Positions 16,333 through 24,879 of a DNA stretch of 46,347 nucleotides are shown piece by piece (position 1 is the first letter of the stretch; each line of letters starts with the position of its first letter). Source of the stretch: Paracoccaceae bacterium (GTDB lineage: Bacteria; Pseudomonadota; Alphaproteobacteria; Rhodobacterales; Rhodobacteraceae); assembly GCA_030066855.1 (NCBI GenBank), contig JASJAU010000039.1, positions 1 through 46,347 on the forward strand. The letters are read 5' to 3'. The position numbers were made by a program, and so were the translations under genes. The notes below the pieces were generated by a model. That model did no database searches and was not told the origin of the DNA. It saw nothing but the letters and a program-made list of their open reading frames with translations.

Positions 16333-16372
16333 TTTGCAAAGTTATTGGTTTGCTATTCGCAAAATATGCAAA
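16333..16372. promoter_or_regulatory. Cluster of PccR-type boxes between MFS gene and pccB
   Basis: Within 40 bases there are TTTGCAAA (16333-16340), TTTGC-5 nt-GCAAA (16349-16363) and ATGCAAA (16366-16372). The cluster is 70-110 bases before the pccB start and lies between the divergent genes, a proper place for an activator or repressor. Assignment to PccR is from the published core motif. Confidence 0.65.
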
Positions 16373-16442
16373 TTCGCGAGATTCTCCTTTGTCGCGCACG
16401 TCGAAACGGCTAGGCACGACCAACTAACGGGAGGCTTCCGAG

Positions 16443-17975
16443 ATGTCCGATATCCTTGCCGAGCTCGAAAAACGGCGCGCCGAGGCGCGGCTGGGCGGCG
16501 GAGAGCGCCGGATCGAGGCGCAGCACGCGAAAGGGAAACTCACGGCGCGCGAGCGCATCGAGCTTGTGCTGGACGAGGGCTCGTTCGAAGAGCTCGACAT
16601 GTTCGTCACGCACCGCACGACCGATTTCGGCATGGCGGCGAACAAGCCCGCGGGCGATGGCGTGGTAACCGGATGGGGCACGATCAACGGCCGGCAGGTC
16701 TATGTGTTCAGCCAGGACTTCACGGTCTTCGGTGGCTCGCTCTCCGAAACGCACGCGCAGAAGATCGTGAAGATCATGGACATGGCGATGCAGAACGGCG
16801 CGCCGGTCATTGGCATCAACGATTCTGGCGGGGCGCGGATTCAGGAAGGGGTCGCCTCGCTGGCGGGCTACGCCGAGGTTTTTCAGCGGAACATCATGGC
16901 CTCCGGCGTCATTCCACAGATCAGCGTGATCATGGGGCCTTGTGCGGGGGGCGCGGTGTATTCGCCCGCGATGACGGACTTCATCTTCATGGTCAAAGAC
17001 ACCTCCTACATGTTCGTCACCGGCCCGGACGTGGTGAAAACGGTGACCAACGAGGTGGTCACCGCCGAAGAGCTCGGCGGCGCCTCGACCCACACAAAGA
17101 AGAGCTCGGTCGCGGATGGCGCCTTTGAAGACGATGTAGAGGCGCTGATTGAGATCCGCCGCCTGTTCGACTTCCTGCCGCTCAACAATCGCGGCACGCT
17201 GCCGGTCCGGCCGTTCTTTGATGACCCGAACCGGATCGAGGCGAGTCTCGACACCCTCATTCCGCAGAACCCCAACCAGCCCTACGACATGAAGGAACTC
17301 ATTCATAAAATCGCAGATGAAGGGGATTTCTACGAGTTGCAGGAGGAGTTCGCGGCGAACATCATAACCGGCTTTGTGCGCATCGAAGGATCGCCCATCG
17401 GCGTCGTGGCGAACCAGCCGATGGTTCTGGCCGGGGTGCTGGACATCGACGCCAGTCGAAAGGCCGCGCGCTTCGTTCGGTTCTGCGACGCGTTTGAGAT
17501 ACCGATCCTCACGCTCGTCGACGTGCCAGGCTTCCTTCCGGGAACCAGCCAGGAATACGGCGGGGTCATCAAACACGGCGCCAAACTCCTCTTCGCTTAC
17601 GGCGAGGCGACGGTGCCAAAGGTGACGGTCATCACGCGGAAGGCTTATGGCGGGGCCTATGACGTCATGGCGTCAAAGCATCTGCGCGGAGACTTCAACT
17701 ACGCCTGGCCGACAGCGCAGGTCGCGGTCATGGGCGCCAAGGGCGCTGTCGAGATTCTTTATCGCTCCGAGCTTGGTGATCCGGAAAAGATCGCCGAGCG
17801 CACGGCCGAATACGAGACGAACTTTGCCAATCCCTTTCGGGCGGCGGAGCGCGGTTTCATCGATGAGGTCATCCTTCCGCATTCGACGCGCCGCCGGGTC
17901 GCCCGGGCCTTCGCCTCGCTTCGGGGCAAGAAGCTCAGCAATCCCTGGAAGAAGCACGACAATATACCCCTGTAA
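16443..17975 (+). CDS. pccB: Propionyl-CoA carboxylase beta (carboxyltransferase) subunit
   Basis: A 510-residue carboxyltransferase of normal length. The N-terminal CoA half holds [22 protein letters not shown] and the oxyanion-forming [11 protein letters not shown]; the C-terminal biotin half holds [15 protein letters not shown] and [15 protein letters not shown]. The aspartate in GGAYDVM (Asp407) is the residue that marks propionyl-CoA rather than acetyl-CoA use in studied homologues. With PccA it forms methylmalonyl-CoA from propionyl-CoA, bicarbonate and ATP. GGGAGG at 16429-16434 precedes the ATG. pccA lies 1.5 kb downstream and has its own strong ribosome binding site. Confidence 0.97.
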   Translation: MSDILAELEKRRAEARLGGGERRIEAQHAKGKLTARERIELVLDEGSFEELDMFVTHRTTDFGMAANKPAGDGVVTGWGTINGRQVYVFSQDFTVFGGSLSETHAQKIVKIMDMAMQNGAPVIGINDSGGARIQEGVASLAGYAEVFQRNIMASGVIPQISVIMGPCAGGAVYSPAMTDFIFMVKDTSYMFVTGPDVVKTVTNEVVTAEELGGASTHTKKSSVADGAFEDDVEALIEIRRLFDFLPLNNRGTLPVRPFFDDPNRIEASLDTLIPQNPNQPYDMKELIHKIADEGDFYELQEEFAANIITGFVRIEGSPIGVVANQPMVLAGVLDIDASRKAARFVRFCDAFEIPILTLVDVPGFLPGTSQEYGGVIKHGAKLLFAYGEATVPKVTVITRKAYGGAYDVMASKHLRGDFNYAWPTAQVAVMGAKGAVEILYRSELGDPEKIAERTAEYETNFANPFRAAERGFIDEVILPHSTRRRVARAFASLRGKKLSNPWKKHDNIPL

Positions 17976-18201
17976 TGATGCGTCGAGGCCACATATCGCG
18001 GATATCTTCATGCCACTTGCCCGATTTCATGCGGGCGGGTAACGTTGCCGCTATTCAGCGTGTATCCGCGCAGTGCAAGAAAGGTGATTTTTTCTTGGCT
18101 CATGGGTCGGATAAGCTGGTCAAAGCCGGCTTTTCGGCTGATACAAAAGTTCCGCGTGGCTGTGCGGAGAACGCAGTCACACCAGATCGAAGGAGGCAGT
18201 T

Positions 18202-18333
18202 ATGTCCGCTATTCTCAAATCCATCCTGGCCCTTGGCCTGCTCACCGTCGTCGCCGCTTGCGCCCAGCAGGAAGAAGTTGTCTTCGTCGAGCCCGAGCCG
18301 ATCATGGAAGAGCCCACGATGGACAAGATGTAA
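18202..18333 (+). CDS. Small lipoprotein (43 residues)
   Basis: A short gene in the pccB-pccA interval. ATG at 18202 follows AGGAGG at 18191-18196. The product starts MSAILKSILALGLLTVVAAC, with a lipobox VAAC and the lipidated cysteine at residue 20. The mature part is only about 24 residues, acidic and proline-rich (EPEPIMEEPTMDKM). It resembles entericidin-like small envelope lipoproteins in size, but no family match can be proven by eye. A hairpin follows the stop. Confidence 0.7.
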   Translation: MSAILKSILALGLLTVVAACAQQEEVVFVEPEPIMEEPTMDKM

Positions 18334-18347
18334 TCCATCTTTCCGTT

Positions 18348-18372
18348 CGGCCCCCCGGAACACGGGGGGCCG
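18348..18372 (+). terminator. Hairpin after the 43-residue lipoprotein gene
   Basis: CGGCCCCCCG at 18348-18357 and CGGGGGGCCG at 18363-18372 form a perfect 10-bp stem with a 5-base loop, 14 bases after the stop codon. Very stable, but no T-run follows; probably a terminator or 3'-end protector. Confidence 0.6.
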
Positions 18373-18426
18373 GACAATCCCACTGCCGCACGGCTCCTCT
18401 GGCTGTGACGGAAGCTTCCCTTCAAT

Positions 18427-18461
18427 AAGCTCCCGCGCTTCTGATCCGGGAGCTTTGTTTT
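18427..18461 (+). terminator. Rho-independent terminator-like hairpin overlapping a start region
   Basis: AAGCTCCCG (18427-18435) pairs with CGGGAGCTT (18447-18455), 9 bp, followed by TTGTTTT (18455-18461). This has the form of an intrinsic terminator. Its 3' arm GGGAG also lies 7 bases before the TTG at 18460 of a possible gene, so it could instead hide a ribosome binding site. Confidence 0.6.
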
Positions 18462-18819
18462 GGTAAAGCACAAAGGCTTCCCGGGCCGTCTGCCGGGCAC
18501 TGATTTCCAATTCACGATCCGCCGCGCAAACCCCAAAGGCGCCACCGCAATTGTTCGCCGCGAGCGTTTCGCCGACCGGAAAGCGCCAGATCGTCGGGCC
18601 GATGCGGCCTTCGTGGCTTGCCTCTGGGACTATTTCGGCGAGGAGCCGTTTCCGCGCGGCAACCTGGACGCAGGCCGCCTGAGCTGGCTCATCGGACGCG
18701 AGATCGTCGCCGTCGATGATCCTTTCGACGCCGAGAGCTATGACGCGGTCCTGCGCCTCGACGCCGCCCGAGCGCGCGCGTCCTTTCCCGAGGCGTTTGA
18801 CGGGAGCGTTTTGGCATGA
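18460..18819 (+). CDS. Hypothetical protein between pccB and pccA
   Basis: A 119-residue frame with protein-like composition: FQFTIRRANPKGATAIVRRE, then DAAFVACLWDYFGEEPFPRG and LSWLIGREIVAVDDPFDAESYDAVLRLD. No known family was recognised. There is no ATG; TTG at 18460 is preceded at 7 bases by GGGAG, but that lies inside the hairpin at 18427-18461. Cytoplasmic, no signal peptide or membrane segment. Real coding is likely from composition; the start is doubtful. Confidence 0.4.
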   Translation: MVKHKGFPGRLPGTDFQFTIRRANPKGATAIVRRERFADRKAPDRRADAAFVACLWDYFGEEPFPRGNLDAGRLSWLIGREIVAVDDPFDAESYDAVLRLDAARARASFPEAFDGSVLA

Positions 18820-18895
18820 TCCCGCACATCGCATTCCCAAAGCGGCGGGACCTTGCCAGTTCGGGCCATACACGGCCGATGGGCTTTGCGCACGG

Positions 18896-19029
18896 AGGGG
18901 AATCGCGGGAAGGTGCCTCAGGGGCGCTACCCCCCAGCACCAAGCGCGCTCCAGAAAGTCATAACCGTTACCCTTCCCCTTCAGGGCGGTCGCGAATCCG
19001 AACCGGTGTCGCGCCGCCCTTTTCTTTTT
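18896..19029 (+). ncRNA. Possible structured small RNA with own terminator
   Basis: This belongs to the 328-bp stretch (18820-19147) without a convincing gene. It contains a nested stem GGTGC/GCACC (18912-18916 with 18937-18941) with an inner GGGG/CCCC, an enclosing pairing AGGGGAA/TTCCCCT (18896-18902 with 18974-18980), and a terminator at 18983-19029. That terminator has no coding gene before it other than the one ending at 18819, which is why an RNA is suspected. It matches neither SRP RNA nor a tRNA by eye. No promoter was identified. Confidence 0.22.
18983..19029 (+). terminator. Rho-independent terminator
   Basis: AGGGCGG (18983-18989) pairs with CCGCCCT (19014-19020) and is followed by TTTTCTTTTT. 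The loop can fold further (TCGCGA...TCGCG). It ends transcription coming from the pccB side, well before the next lipoprotein gene. Confidence 0.75.
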
Positions 19030-19147
19030 GTAGTTGGCGAGGCTTCGCCGAACGCTGCTGGGATTATCACAAGTCATTTGCCTTTACCGCCTCTCGTGCG
19101 AAGGATTCGCGCCATAAGAACAACCTTGGTAACGGAGGCAAAACCCC

Positions 19148-19342
19148 ATGCAGAAGAGAATCGGATTCATCGCGTTCGCGGCCCTCATCGGCCTTGCGGC
19201 CTGCGACCGTGGCAGCGATCTGGAGCGCGCCATATTCGGCGCCGCAATCGGGTGCGCGGCGGGCGAGGTGCTCGAAGATGGCGAGTGCATATCAGGCGCG
19301 GCAGTCGGCGCGGCCGCAGGCGCTCTGGCTGACGACATCTGA
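19148..19342 (+). CDS. Small glycine-zipper-like lipoprotein (64 residues)
   Basis: A 64-residue protein with lipoprotein signal MQKRIGFIAFAALIGLAAC, lipobox LAAC, lipidated cysteine at residue 19. The mature part carries a glycine/alanine-rich helix pattern (FGAAIGCAAGEVL and GAAVGAAAGALADDI) like the glycine-zipper of 17-kDa/Rick-type envelope proteins. Two further cysteines (CAAG and GECI) may form a disulfide. GGAGG at 19133-19137 precedes the ATG. A strong terminator follows, so it is a monocistronic unit just before pccA. Confidence 0.75.
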   Translation: MQKRIGFIAFAALIGLAACDRGSDLERAIFGAAIGCAAGEVLEDGECISGAAVGAAAGALADDI

Positions 19343-19378
19343 TCACCGGCCCGAAAGGGCGGCACTAACTGGAATTCA

Positions 19379-19413
19379 GGCCGGACCGGGTCTTACCAGG
19401 TCCGGCCTTTTTT
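19379..19413 (+). terminator. Strong rho-independent terminator before pccA
   Basis: GGCCGGACC (19379-19387) pairs perfectly with GGTCCGGCC (19399-19407), 9 bp with an 11-base loop, followed by six Ts (19408-19413). It lies 37 bases before the pccA ATG, so pccA needs either read-through or a promoter in the short remaining gap. Confidence 0.9.
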
Positions 19414-19450
19414 GCGCCCGGCGCCCCGCGCGTCCGGACGAGGAGGGGGC

Positions 19451-21451
19451 ATGTTCAAGAAAATCCTGATCGCGAACCGGGGCGAGATCGCCTGCCGGGT
19501 CATCAAGACCGCCCGCAAGATGGGCATCGCGACCGTCGCCGTTTATTCGGACGCCGATGAGCACGCCCTTCACGTCAAGATGGCGGACGAGGCGATCCAC
19601 ATCGGCCCGCCGCCCGCGAACCAGTCCTACATCGTGATCGACAAGATCATTGATGCGATCAGACGGTCGGGCGCCGAAGCCGTGCATCCGGGCTACGGCT
19701 TCCTGTCCGAGAACCCCAAGTTCGCCGAGGCGCTTGACAAAGAGGGCGTCGCCTTCATCGGTCCGCCGGTCGGTGCGATCGAGGCCATGGGCGACAAGAT
19801 CACTTCGAAGAAGATCGCGTCCGAGGCCGGTGTCAGCACTGTTCCCGGCTACATGGGTCTGATCGAAGACGAGGATGAGGCGGTCAGGATCGCGGGCGAG
19901 ATCGGTTATCCCGTTATGATCAAGGCGAGCGCCGGGGGCGGCGGCAAGGGTATGCGGATCGCATGGAACGAGGAAGAGACGCGCGAGGGTTTCCAGTCGT
20001 CCAAGAACGAGGCGGCGAGCTCCTTCGGCGATGACCGCATCTTCATCGAGAAGTTCGTCACCCAGCCGCGCCACATCGAGATCCAGGTTCTGGCGGACAG
20101 TCACGGGAATACGATCTACCTGAACGAGCGCGAATGCTCGATCCAGCGCCGGAATCAGAAGGTCGTCGAGGAGGCGCCGTCTCCCTTCCTCGATCCCGAG
20201 ACCCGGAAAGCGATGGGCGAGCAGGCCTGCGCCCTGGCCTCCGCCGTGGGCTACACCAGCGCCGGAACGGTCGAGTTCATCGTCGACGGCGATAAGAACT
20301 TCTATTTCCTCGAGATGAACACGCGCCTTCAGGTCGAGCACCCGGTTACCGAGCTTATCACTGGCGTCGATCTTGTGGAGCAGATGATCCGCGTGGCGGC
20401 AGGGGAGAAGCTGTCGCTCGCGCAGGACGACGTCGGCATCAACGGCTGGGCGATCGAGAACCGGCTCTACGCCGAGGACCCTTACCGCGGTTTCCTGCCG
20501 TCGATCGGAAGGCTTTCGCGCTACCGCCCGCCAACGGAGGTCGCCGAGCCTCATGCCGCGATCCGGAACGACACCGGCGTTTTCGAGGGCGGCGAGATCT
20601 CGATGTATTACGACCCGATGATCGCCAAGCTTTGCACCTGGGCGCCGACCCGCGCTGACGCGATCGAGGTCATGCGCAACGCGCTCGACGCGTTCGAGCT
20701 TGAGGGGATCGGGCACAACCTGCCATTCCTTGCCGCTGTCATGGATCATCCGAAGTTCGTCTCGGGCGATATGACGACCGCGTTCATCGCCGAGGAGTAC
20801 CCGGACGGGTTCGAGGGCGTGACGCTGGATGACCGATCGCTCAGACGTATCGCCGCCTCTGTCGCCGCCATGTACCGCGTCGCCGAAATCCGTCGGACGC
20901 GCATCTCCGGCCGGATGGACAACCACGAGCGGCGCGTGGGCGTCGATTGGGTGGCGAGCCTTCAGGGCGCGCAATACGCCGTCGCCATCGACGCCGACCA
21001 CGATGGCGCGACCGTCCGCTTTGATGACGGCGACGTCATCCGGGTAGAGAGCGACTGGACCCCGGGCGACGCGCTGGCGCATCTGAACGTCAACGAAGAG
21101 ACGCTGATCCTGAAAGTCGGGAAGCGGACGGGCGGCTACCGCATTCGGTACCGTGGCGCCGATCTGCAAGTCACGATGTTCACGCCAAGACAGGCGGAAC
21201 TGGCGGCGCTGATGCCCGAAAAGATCGCGCCTGACACCTCAAAACTCCTTCTCTGCCCGATGCCGGGCCTGGTCGTGAAGATCGATGTCGAGGAGGGACA
21301 GCAGGTTCAGGAGGGCCAGGCGCTTTGCACCATCGAGGCGATGAAGATGGAGAACATCCTTCGCGCCGAGAAGAAGGGCGTTGTGTCCAAGATCAACGCC
21401 GCACCGGGCGCCAGCCTTCAGGTCGACGAAGTTATCATGGAGTTTGAATGA
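19451..21451 (+). CDS. pccA: Propionyl-CoA carboxylase alpha subunit (biotin carboxylase plus biotin carrier)
   Basis: A 666-residue protein of normal PccA length. N-terminal biotin carboxylase domain (KKILIANRGEIACRVIKTARKMGI), ATP-grasp glycine-rich loop (KASAGGGGKGMR), EMNTRLQVEHPVTE and RLYAEDP; a BT-like domain follows around 500-590; the C-terminal biotin carrier ends with EAMKMEN, biotinylated at Lys632. It carboxylates biotin for transfer by PccB. The ATG at 19451 follows AGGAGG at 19441-19446. Transcription must start after the terminator at 19379-19413 or pass through it. Confidence 0.98.
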   Translation: MFKKILIANRGEIACRVIKTARKMGIATVAVYSDADEHALHVKMADEAIHIGPPPANQSYIVIDKIIDAIRRSGAEAVHPGYGFLSENPKFAEALDKEGVAFIGPPVGAIEAMGDKITSKKIASEAGVSTVPGYMGLIEDEDEAVRIAGEIGYPVMIKASAGGGGKGMRIAWNEEETREGFQSSKNEAASSFGDDRIFIEKFVTQPRHIEIQVLADSHGNTIYLNERECSIQRRNQKVVEEAPSPFLDPETRKAMGEQACALASAVGYTSAGTVEFIVDGDKNFYFLEMNTRLQVEHPVTELITGVDLVEQMIRVAAGEKLSLAQDDVGINGWAIENRLYAEDPYRGFLPSIGRLSRYRPPTEVAEPHAAIRNDTGVFEGGEISMYYDPMIAKLCTWAPTRADAIEVMRNALDAFELEGIGHNLPFLAAVMDHPKFVSGDMTTAFIAEEYPDGFEGVTLDDRSLRRIAASVAAMYRVAEIRRTRISGRMDNHERRVGVDWVASLQGAQYAVAIDADHDGATVRFDDGDVIRVESDWTPGDALAHLNVNEETLILKVGKRTGGYRIRYRGADLQVTMFTPRQAELAALMPEKIAPDTSKLLLCPMPGLVVKIDVEEGQQVQEGQALCTIEAMKMENILRAEKKGVVSKINAAPGASLQVDEVIMEFE

Positions 21452-21461
21452 CCGGTTGCGC

Positions 21462-21947
21462 TCAATTCGAGACGCTGTCGCGGATCTCCCGCTGCCGCAT
21501 CGGCATCTTGTCGATGGAACGCGAGAGCTCGCGCACGTTCCAAGGGAACGGCTTGCGGAGCTTCACGCCGCCGTCCTTACCGATGAGCGTCAGCATGAAG
21601 CCGCGCGGCCGGAGCGACGTTCGGATCTCGGAACGTTCGGTCGGGTTAGTATCGGTGATCAGGACGACATCCCGCGCCACCAGCTCGTCGATGCGGGCTT
21701 GCAGAAGGTCAAGCTGTTCCTGGAACGCCGGATTGGCGTCCGTGTCCGCGAACACCACGATGGGCCGCGCGATCCATTGGAAATCGGCGAGATCGACGTC
21801 CGCTGCGTCGAAAACGGTCGTACGGTCGGCTTCCCAGGCCTCCACGGCGGTGAGCTCCGTCACGCTTGCGTCCGTCGCCAGCCCCGTCGTCGCGGTCAGG
21901 GCTGTTCCAAGAAAAGCAAACGCTGTCAGTCGTCTAGTCGGTCGCAT
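21462..21947 (-). CDS. DUF4174-domain periplasmic protein
   Basis: A 161-residue protein with a signal peptide ending at about ATTGLAT. The mature domain shows WIARPIVVFADTDANPAFQEQLDLLQ, RDVVLITDT, FMLTLIGKDGGVKLRKPFPWNVREL and SIDKMPMRQREIRD, the typical DUF4174 pattern: a thioredoxin-like fold without the CxxC. Function unknown. GGAGG stands before the ATG. It is convergent with pccA, with 10 bases between the stops. Confidence 0.9.
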   Translation of the reverse strand: MRPTRRLTAFAFLGTALTATTGLATDASVTELTAVEAWEADRTTVFDAADVDLADFQWIARPIVVFADTDANPAFQEQLDLLQARIDELVARDVVLITDTNPTERSEIRTSLRPRGFMLTLIGKDGGVKLRKPFPWNVRELSRSIDKMPMRQREIRDSVSN

Positions 21948-22055
21948 CGGTCCTCCGTCGACACCTAATATATGCCGTAATTCGAGGATTCGAAGGGGAT
22001 TGACGCCGTGTCACATCCTTTTCAACGCCGAGACGAAGAAAACCGGGAGCCGGAA

Positions 22056-24176
22056 ATGACCGATTGGAAGTCTTTGGCCGAGAAAGAGCTGCGCGGCCGC
22101 GCCCTGGACGACCTCGATTGGGAGACGCTGGAAGGCATTCGTGTGAAGCCGCTCTACACGGCGGAGGACACGGGCGCGCTCGATCATCTGGACTCGACCC
22201 CGGGCTACGCGCCTTTCACGCGGGGCGTGAAAGCGACGATGTATGCCGGCCGCCCTTGGACGATCCGGCAATACGCGGGCTTCTCCACAGCCGAGGAGTC
22301 CAACGCCTTCTACCGAAAGGCGCTTGCCGCCGGGCAGCAGGGCGTCTCGGTCGCCTTCGACCTCGCCACTCACCGGGGTTATGACAGCGATCATCCCCGC
22401 GTCTTGGGCGATGTCGGCAAGGCGGGCGTGGCCATCGATAGCGTCGAGGACATGAAGATCCTCTTCGACGGCATACCGCTGGATCAGGTCTCTGTCTCGA
22501 TGACGATGAATGGGGCTGTCATCCCGATTCTCGCGAATTTCATTGTGACGGGGGAGGAGCAGGGGCACGACAAGTCGCTTCTGGCGGGCACGATTCAGAA
22601 CGACATCCTCAAAGAGTTTCTGGTTCGAAACACCTACGTCTACCCGCCCGAGCCCTCGATGCGGATCGTCGCGGACATCATCGAATACACCTCGGAAAAC
22701 ATGCCGAAGTTCAACTCGATCTCGATCAGCGGCTATCACATGCAGGAGGCTGGGGCGAACCTCGTGCAGGAACTCGCCTTCACGCTCGCCGACGGTCGCG
22801 AGTACGTCCGCGCCGCGATCGCCCGAGGCATGGATGTGGACAAGTTTGCGGGCCGGCTGAGCTTCTTTTTCGCCATCGGCATGAACTTCTTCATGGAGGC
22901 GGCCAAGCTCCGCGCCGCGCGACTTCTCTGGTCCCGCATCATGGACGAGTTCGAGCCGAAGAACCCGCGCTCCAAGATGCTTCGCACCCATTGTCAGACG
23001 TCCGGCGTCTCGCTGCAGGAGCAAGATCCCTACAACAACGTTGTCCGCACCGCCTATGAGGCGATGAGCGCGGTTTTGGGCGGCACGCAATCGCTCCATA
23101 CCAACGCGTTGGACGAGGCCATCGCTCTCCCGACGGAATTCAGCGCCCGGATCGCCCGGAACACGCAGTTGATTCTGCAGGAGGAAACCGGGATCACTAA
23201 TGTCGTCGATCCGCTGGCGGGGTCCTACTACGTCGAAAGCTTGACGGCGGAACTGGCGGACAAGGCCTGGGCGCTGATGGAAGAAGTCGAGGCGATGGGC
23301 GGTATGACTAAGGCTGTCGTCTCCGGCATGCCCAAGCTCAGGATTGAGGAAACGGCGGCGCGGCGTCAGGCGATGATCGACCGGGGCGAGGAGGTGATCG
23401 TCGGCGTCAACAAGTACCGCAAGGACAAGGAAGATCCGATCGATATCCTCGACATCGACAACGAGAAGGTGCGCGAGGCGCAGGTCGCCCGGATCGAAGC
23501 GACCAGGGCCGCGCGGGACCAGGCCGCCTGTCATGCCGCGCTTCAGGGCGTGGAGGACGCGGCGCGGGGGGACGGCAATTTGCTTGCGGCGGCGGTAGAG
23601 GCGGCGCGCAGCCGCGCGACAGTGGGAGAGATCTCGATGGCCATGGAGAAAGTGTTCGGACGCCACCGGGCAGAGGTCAAAACGCTCGCAGGCGTCTACG
23701 GCGCCGCCTATGAGGGCGACGCCGGGTTTGCGGCGATCCAGAAAGATGTCGAAGCCTTCGCCGAGGATGAGGGCAGGCGCCCGCGAATGCTGGTCGTGAA
23801 GATGGGCCAGGACGGCCACGACCGGGGCGCCAAGGTGATTGCGACGGCATTCGCGGACATCGGCTTTGACGTCGATGTCGGACCGCTTTTCCAGACGCCT
23901 GAGGAGGCGGCGCAGGACGCCACAGACAATGACGTGCATGTGGTGGGGATCTCATCTCAGGCGGCCGGTCACAAGACGCTGGCGCCCAAGTTGGTCGCGG
24001 CGCTGAAGGACCGCGACGCGGAAGACATCATTGTCATATGCGGCGGTGTCATTCCGCAGCAGGACTACGCCTTTCTGAAAGACGCGGGCGTCAAGGCCAT
24101 CTTCGGACCGGGGACCAATATCCCTGAGGCCGCCCAAGACATCCTCAGGCTCATTCGCGAGGCGCGGTCTCGCTGA
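22056..24176 (+). CDS. scpA: Methylmalonyl-CoA mutase
   Basis: A 706-residue adenosylcobalamin-dependent mutase that turns (R)-methylmalonyl-CoA into succinyl-CoA, the step after PccAB. The N-terminal TIM barrel binds the CoA ([36 protein letters not shown]), and the C-terminal domain has the cobalamin-binding motif DGHDRG with His588 as the lower cobalt ligand, then the GGVIPQQD loop. The ATG at 22056 starts [15 protein letters not shown], the usual N-terminus, after GGGAG; a GTG at 22008 is an unlikely alternative. No TTTGCAAA box lies in front of it, so its control may differ from pccB. No epimerase (mce) gene is in the window. Confidence 0.97.
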   Translation: MTDWKSLAEKELRGRALDDLDWETLEGIRVKPLYTAEDTGALDHLDSTPGYAPFTRGVKATMYAGRPWTIRQYAGFSTAEESNAFYRKALAAGQQGVSVAFDLATHRGYDSDHPRVLGDVGKAGVAIDSVEDMKILFDGIPLDQVSVSMTMNGAVIPILANFIVTGEEQGHDKSLLAGTIQNDILKEFLVRNTYVYPPEPSMRIVADIIEYTSENMPKFNSISISGYHMQEAGANLVQELAFTLADGREYVRAAIARGMDVDKFAGRLSFFFAIGMNFFMEAAKLRAARLLWSRIMDEFEPKNPRSKMLRTHCQTSGVSLQEQDPYNNVVRTAYEAMSAVLGGTQSLHTNALDEAIALPTEFSARIARNTQLILQEETGITNVVDPLAGSYYVESLTAELADKAWALMEEVEAMGGMTKAVVSGMPKLRIEETAARRQAMIDRGEEVIVGVNKYRKDKEDPIDILDIDNEKVREAQVARIEATRAARDQAACHAALQGVEDAARGDGNLLAAAVEAARSRATVGEISMAMEKVFGRHRAEVKTLAGVYGAAYEGDAGFAAIQKDVEAFAEDEGRRPRMLVVKMGQDGHDRGAKVIATAFADIGFDVDVGPLFQTPEEAAQDATDNDVHVVGISSQAAGHKTLAPKLVAALKDRDAEDIIVICGGVIPQQDYAFLKDAGVKAIFGPGTNIPEAAQDILRLIREARSR

Positions 24177-24255
24177 CGCAACGGGCGGCGGCAGGCCTCC
24201 CACGCCTGTGAATCCTGCTTGCCATCCGCGCTGTAACGTCGCAGATGGTGTGCCG

Positions 24256-24879
24256 ATGTATTCATTGGAGCTGGATCATATCGCGGTAGTTGCGCGTAAT
24301 CTCGACGAGGGAACGGCCTTTGTCGAAGCGATCCTCGGCGTTCAGGCCTCGCCCGGCGGCCGGCACCCGCGCATGGGCACGCACAACAAGCTCGTCGGGC
24401 TTGGCGGAGATGTTTATCTCGAAATCATCGCGGTCGATCCGGACGCGCCGAAGCCAAAACACCGGCGCTGGTTCAATCTGGACGCCTATACCGGCGCGCC
24501 GAGTCTCACCAACTGGATCTGCAGGACCGACGATCTCGATGCGGCGATCGAGGCCGCGCCGCCGGGCAGCGGAATGCCGATGCAACAGACGCGAGGCGAT
24601 CTGACCTGGACCATGGCGGTTCCGGAATTCGGGCGACTTCCTTATGACGACGCTAGCCCCGCGCTGATCGAATGGGCGGGCGGCATGCACCCGGCGCGCC
24701 GGCTTCCGGATCATGGGCTGCGATTGACCCAGCTCGACGTGTTCCATCCTGAGGCCGAAGACCTGCGCGAGGCGTTTCCGGCCCTTGCCACGCTCGACCG
24801 CGTTGCTTTGAAAAAGGGGCCGGAGAAACGCCTGATCGCGACTATCGCCACCCCCGAAGGCAACAGGGTCCTCGCGTGA
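24256..24879 (+). CDS. VOC-superfamily protein of the Glyoxalase_3 type
   Basis: A 207-residue protein beginning MYSLELDHIAVVARNLDEGTAFVEAILGVQASPGGRHPRMGTHNKLVGLG. The sequence HPRMGTHNKL followed by YLEIIAVDP and HRRWFNLD is the pattern of Glyoxalase-like domain proteins (PF13468 type), not of the short methylmalonyl-CoA epimerase, although it sits just after the mutase gene. The ATG at 24256 is chosen over a GTG at 24208 because homology begins there. It overlaps the next gene by 4 bp and starts a five-gene operon. Confidence 0.8.
   Translation: MYSLELDHIAVVARNLDEGTAFVEAILGVQASPGGRHPRMGTHNKLVGLGGDVYLEIIAVDPDAPKPKHRRWFNLDAYTGAPSLTNWICRTDDLDAAIEAAPPGSGMPMQQTRGDLTWTMAVPEFGRLPYDDASPALIEWAGGMHPARRLPDHGLRLTQLDVFHPEAEDLREAFPALATLDRVALKKGPEKRLIATIATPEGNRVLA

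Noticed and set aside
18905-18985. Possible SRP (4.5S) RNA or tRNA in the pccB-pccA interval
   Set aside because: Neither the conserved SRP GGAA-tetraloop helix nor a tRNA T-loop, anticodon loop and acceptor stem could be fitted on either strand.
18816-19469. 217-residue plus frame starting ATGA-overlapped with the hypothetical gene at 18460
   Set aside because: It runs through two terminators, a better lipoprotein gene and the pccA start in another frame, and its sequence is low-complexity arginine/serine-rich.
19376-21169. 597-residue minus-strand frame opposite pccA
   Set aside because: Antisense shadow, composition typical of mirrored GC-rich coding sequence, no ribosome binding site or family.
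22011-23939. 642-residue minus-strand frame opposite methylmalonyl-CoA mutase
   Set aside because: Antisense shadow of a clearly identified gene.
24256-24879. Methylmalonyl-CoA epimerase for the VOC protein after the mutase
   Set aside because: It is about 50 residues too long and has the HPRMGTHNKL/HRRWFNLD pattern of the Glyoxalase_3-like group; only its position fits an epimerase.
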